A DNA stretch of 64,000 bases from the NCBI GenBank assembly GCA_022606425.2, contig JAHDVF020000106.1, forward strand, positions 1,426,001 through 1,490,000. The letters run 5' to 3'. The stretch comes from Lepidostoma basale. Lineage: Eukaryota; Arthropoda; Insecta; Trichoptera; Lepidostomatidae. The position numbers and the translations under genes are program-made. Shown in pieces: positions 63,190 to 64,000 of this stretch (positions are counted from its first letter, which is position 1; each line of letters starts with the position of its first letter). Under the pieces are notes generated by a model that made no database searches, was not told where the DNA came from, and saw only the letters and a program-made list of their open reading frames with translations.

Positions 63190-63350
63190 AAGGAAACAAA
63201 GGCATCGGTCGACCTCAGAAAAGATGGGCTGACAAAATAATTACAGTCATGGGAAGAAGACGCATTTTTAAGCTGATTCGGGGCTCTATTGAGAACCCCT
63301 ATGTTCTGGAACAAATAGGTCTTTTTGTTCCTGACGGTAAGGTTAGGTTA
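63190..63350 (+). mobile_element. Possible LINE end
   Basis: Plus-strand reading GNKGIGRPQKRWADKIITVM, then RIFKLIRGSIENPYVLEQIG, resembles a LINE C-terminus joined to another coding trace. Boundaries unclear. Confidence 0.4.
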
Positions 63351-63682
63351 ATTTTTCTTTTGCAATTGTTTACTTCATGAAGGTGTTGCAAGCTAAAGTT
63401 GAAAAAGTGTTGCTGTGTGCGAGTTTAATTATATGATTTGTGAGTGTGCCTGTCTTGTGTTCCATGGGCTATCTGCTTTTCCATCCCGACATTCGTCTTA
63501 GGGCTGAGAGAACCATGGAAAACCTCAGCCAAGGTGGGTGCTAAGAAGCGATATTAGCTTAGGTTTGCGACGGCGCCGACATCAATTAATCTTTGTCCCC
63601 TCACGCAGAATCAATCTGCCTTCGATGATGCCAGTAGGAAGAGAAATTCGGACGTTAAATTTAATTGTCTCGGATTTGGACA

Positions 63683-63833
63683 TTTTTAGTGTCAGTGAGG
63701 CAGTGTTCATAAAAATATGTTATCAATTCTGGAAAGAGTAATGTCTCACTGACGTTGACTTTTGGGATCCTTCTGATATACTCCTAGTTTCATATCGATA
63801 TTGTATTTTTGTTTAGCGTTTTGTGTCCAAATC
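63683..63833 (-). repeat. Unclassified repeat U2, copy 2
   Basis: Inverse of 60285-60507. The 63-bp core is at 63691-63753, with ends GTCAGTGAGGC and GTCTCACTGAC. Confidence 0.65.
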
Positions 63834-63834
63834 T

Positions 63835-64000
63835 TCTTCTTCTTTTAATAGATCTGACGATCTGTGACACAGAAATCATGTCTCGTCGGATGATGAGATC
63901 CAGCTTTCCCTCCATCTCTTAGGCGGTCTTCCAGGTGGGCGGTGTGTGGATTTCATAAGCGGCTGTATATCCAAGACTGTCACCATCCATTCGGGCTACA
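63835..64000 (-). mobile_element. RTE-A LINE 3' end, runs off the window
   Basis: Near-identical to the reverse complement of 17435-17602: (CTT)n tail, then the PPGRPPKRWRDSW-type C-terminus. Continues beyond 64000. Confidence 0.85.

Noticed and set aside
1..64000. CRISPR array, operon, prophage or other prokaryotic system
   Set aside because: No regularly spaced repeats with unique spacers, no prokaryotic gene organisation. The window is clearly eukaryotic.

Overview
This is an AT-rich eukaryotic (insect) nuclear window dominated by decayed transposable elements, with one clear host gene. The host gene is an innexin 2 (inx2) gap-junction gene at 53151-54230, a single uninterrupted GC-rich coding exon. 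An innexin, mariner elements, Jockey/RTE/L2-like LINEs and a tRNA-derived SINE point to an insect. A lepidopteran is my best guess (inference). No operon, CRISPR, rRNA or prokaryotic feature is present.

Layout. 1-6150: an internally deleted mariner, scattered LINE 3' fragments, a putative solo LTR and a foldback element. 6152-30888: two head-to-tail copies of one segment, unit A (6152-17842) and unit B (17843-30888). They are nearly identical in long blocks but differ by whole insertions: a solo LTR with a nested DNA transposon only in B, and an RTE LINE with a 14-bp target duplication only in A. This is either a real tandem segmental duplication or two haplotypes placed side by side in the assembly. 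30870-52700: two mariner remnants, palindromic elements, SINEs and many LINE 3' ends, several nested. 52712-55740: a SINE, the inx2 gene and its probable 3' UTR. 55760-64000: more LINE fragments, a foldback interrupted by a LINE, and a LINE interrupted by a palindromic element.

The most abundant repeat, called here the TTAG-tail LINE, has an RTE-like reverse transcriptase (YADD). It ends in a conserved CCCCTTCGGGG hairpin and a (TTAG)n tail, with a sister subfamily ending in (TTTG)n or (GTT)n. Other RTE-like families, labelled RTE-1, A, C, D, E, F, G and H for this window only, appear almost only as 3' truncations with AAG-rich tails.

The most interesting signal is a recurrent small RNA architecture: CTGNNGA, one T, a perfect GC-rich hairpin, GAAAC, then in most copies GTC. 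It recurs in at least six sequence-unrelated palindromic repeats. It resembles hammerhead ribozymes of the kind known from Penelope-like retroelements. One palindrome carrying it sits inside a LINE between 12-bp direct repeats, so it behaves as a mobile unit.
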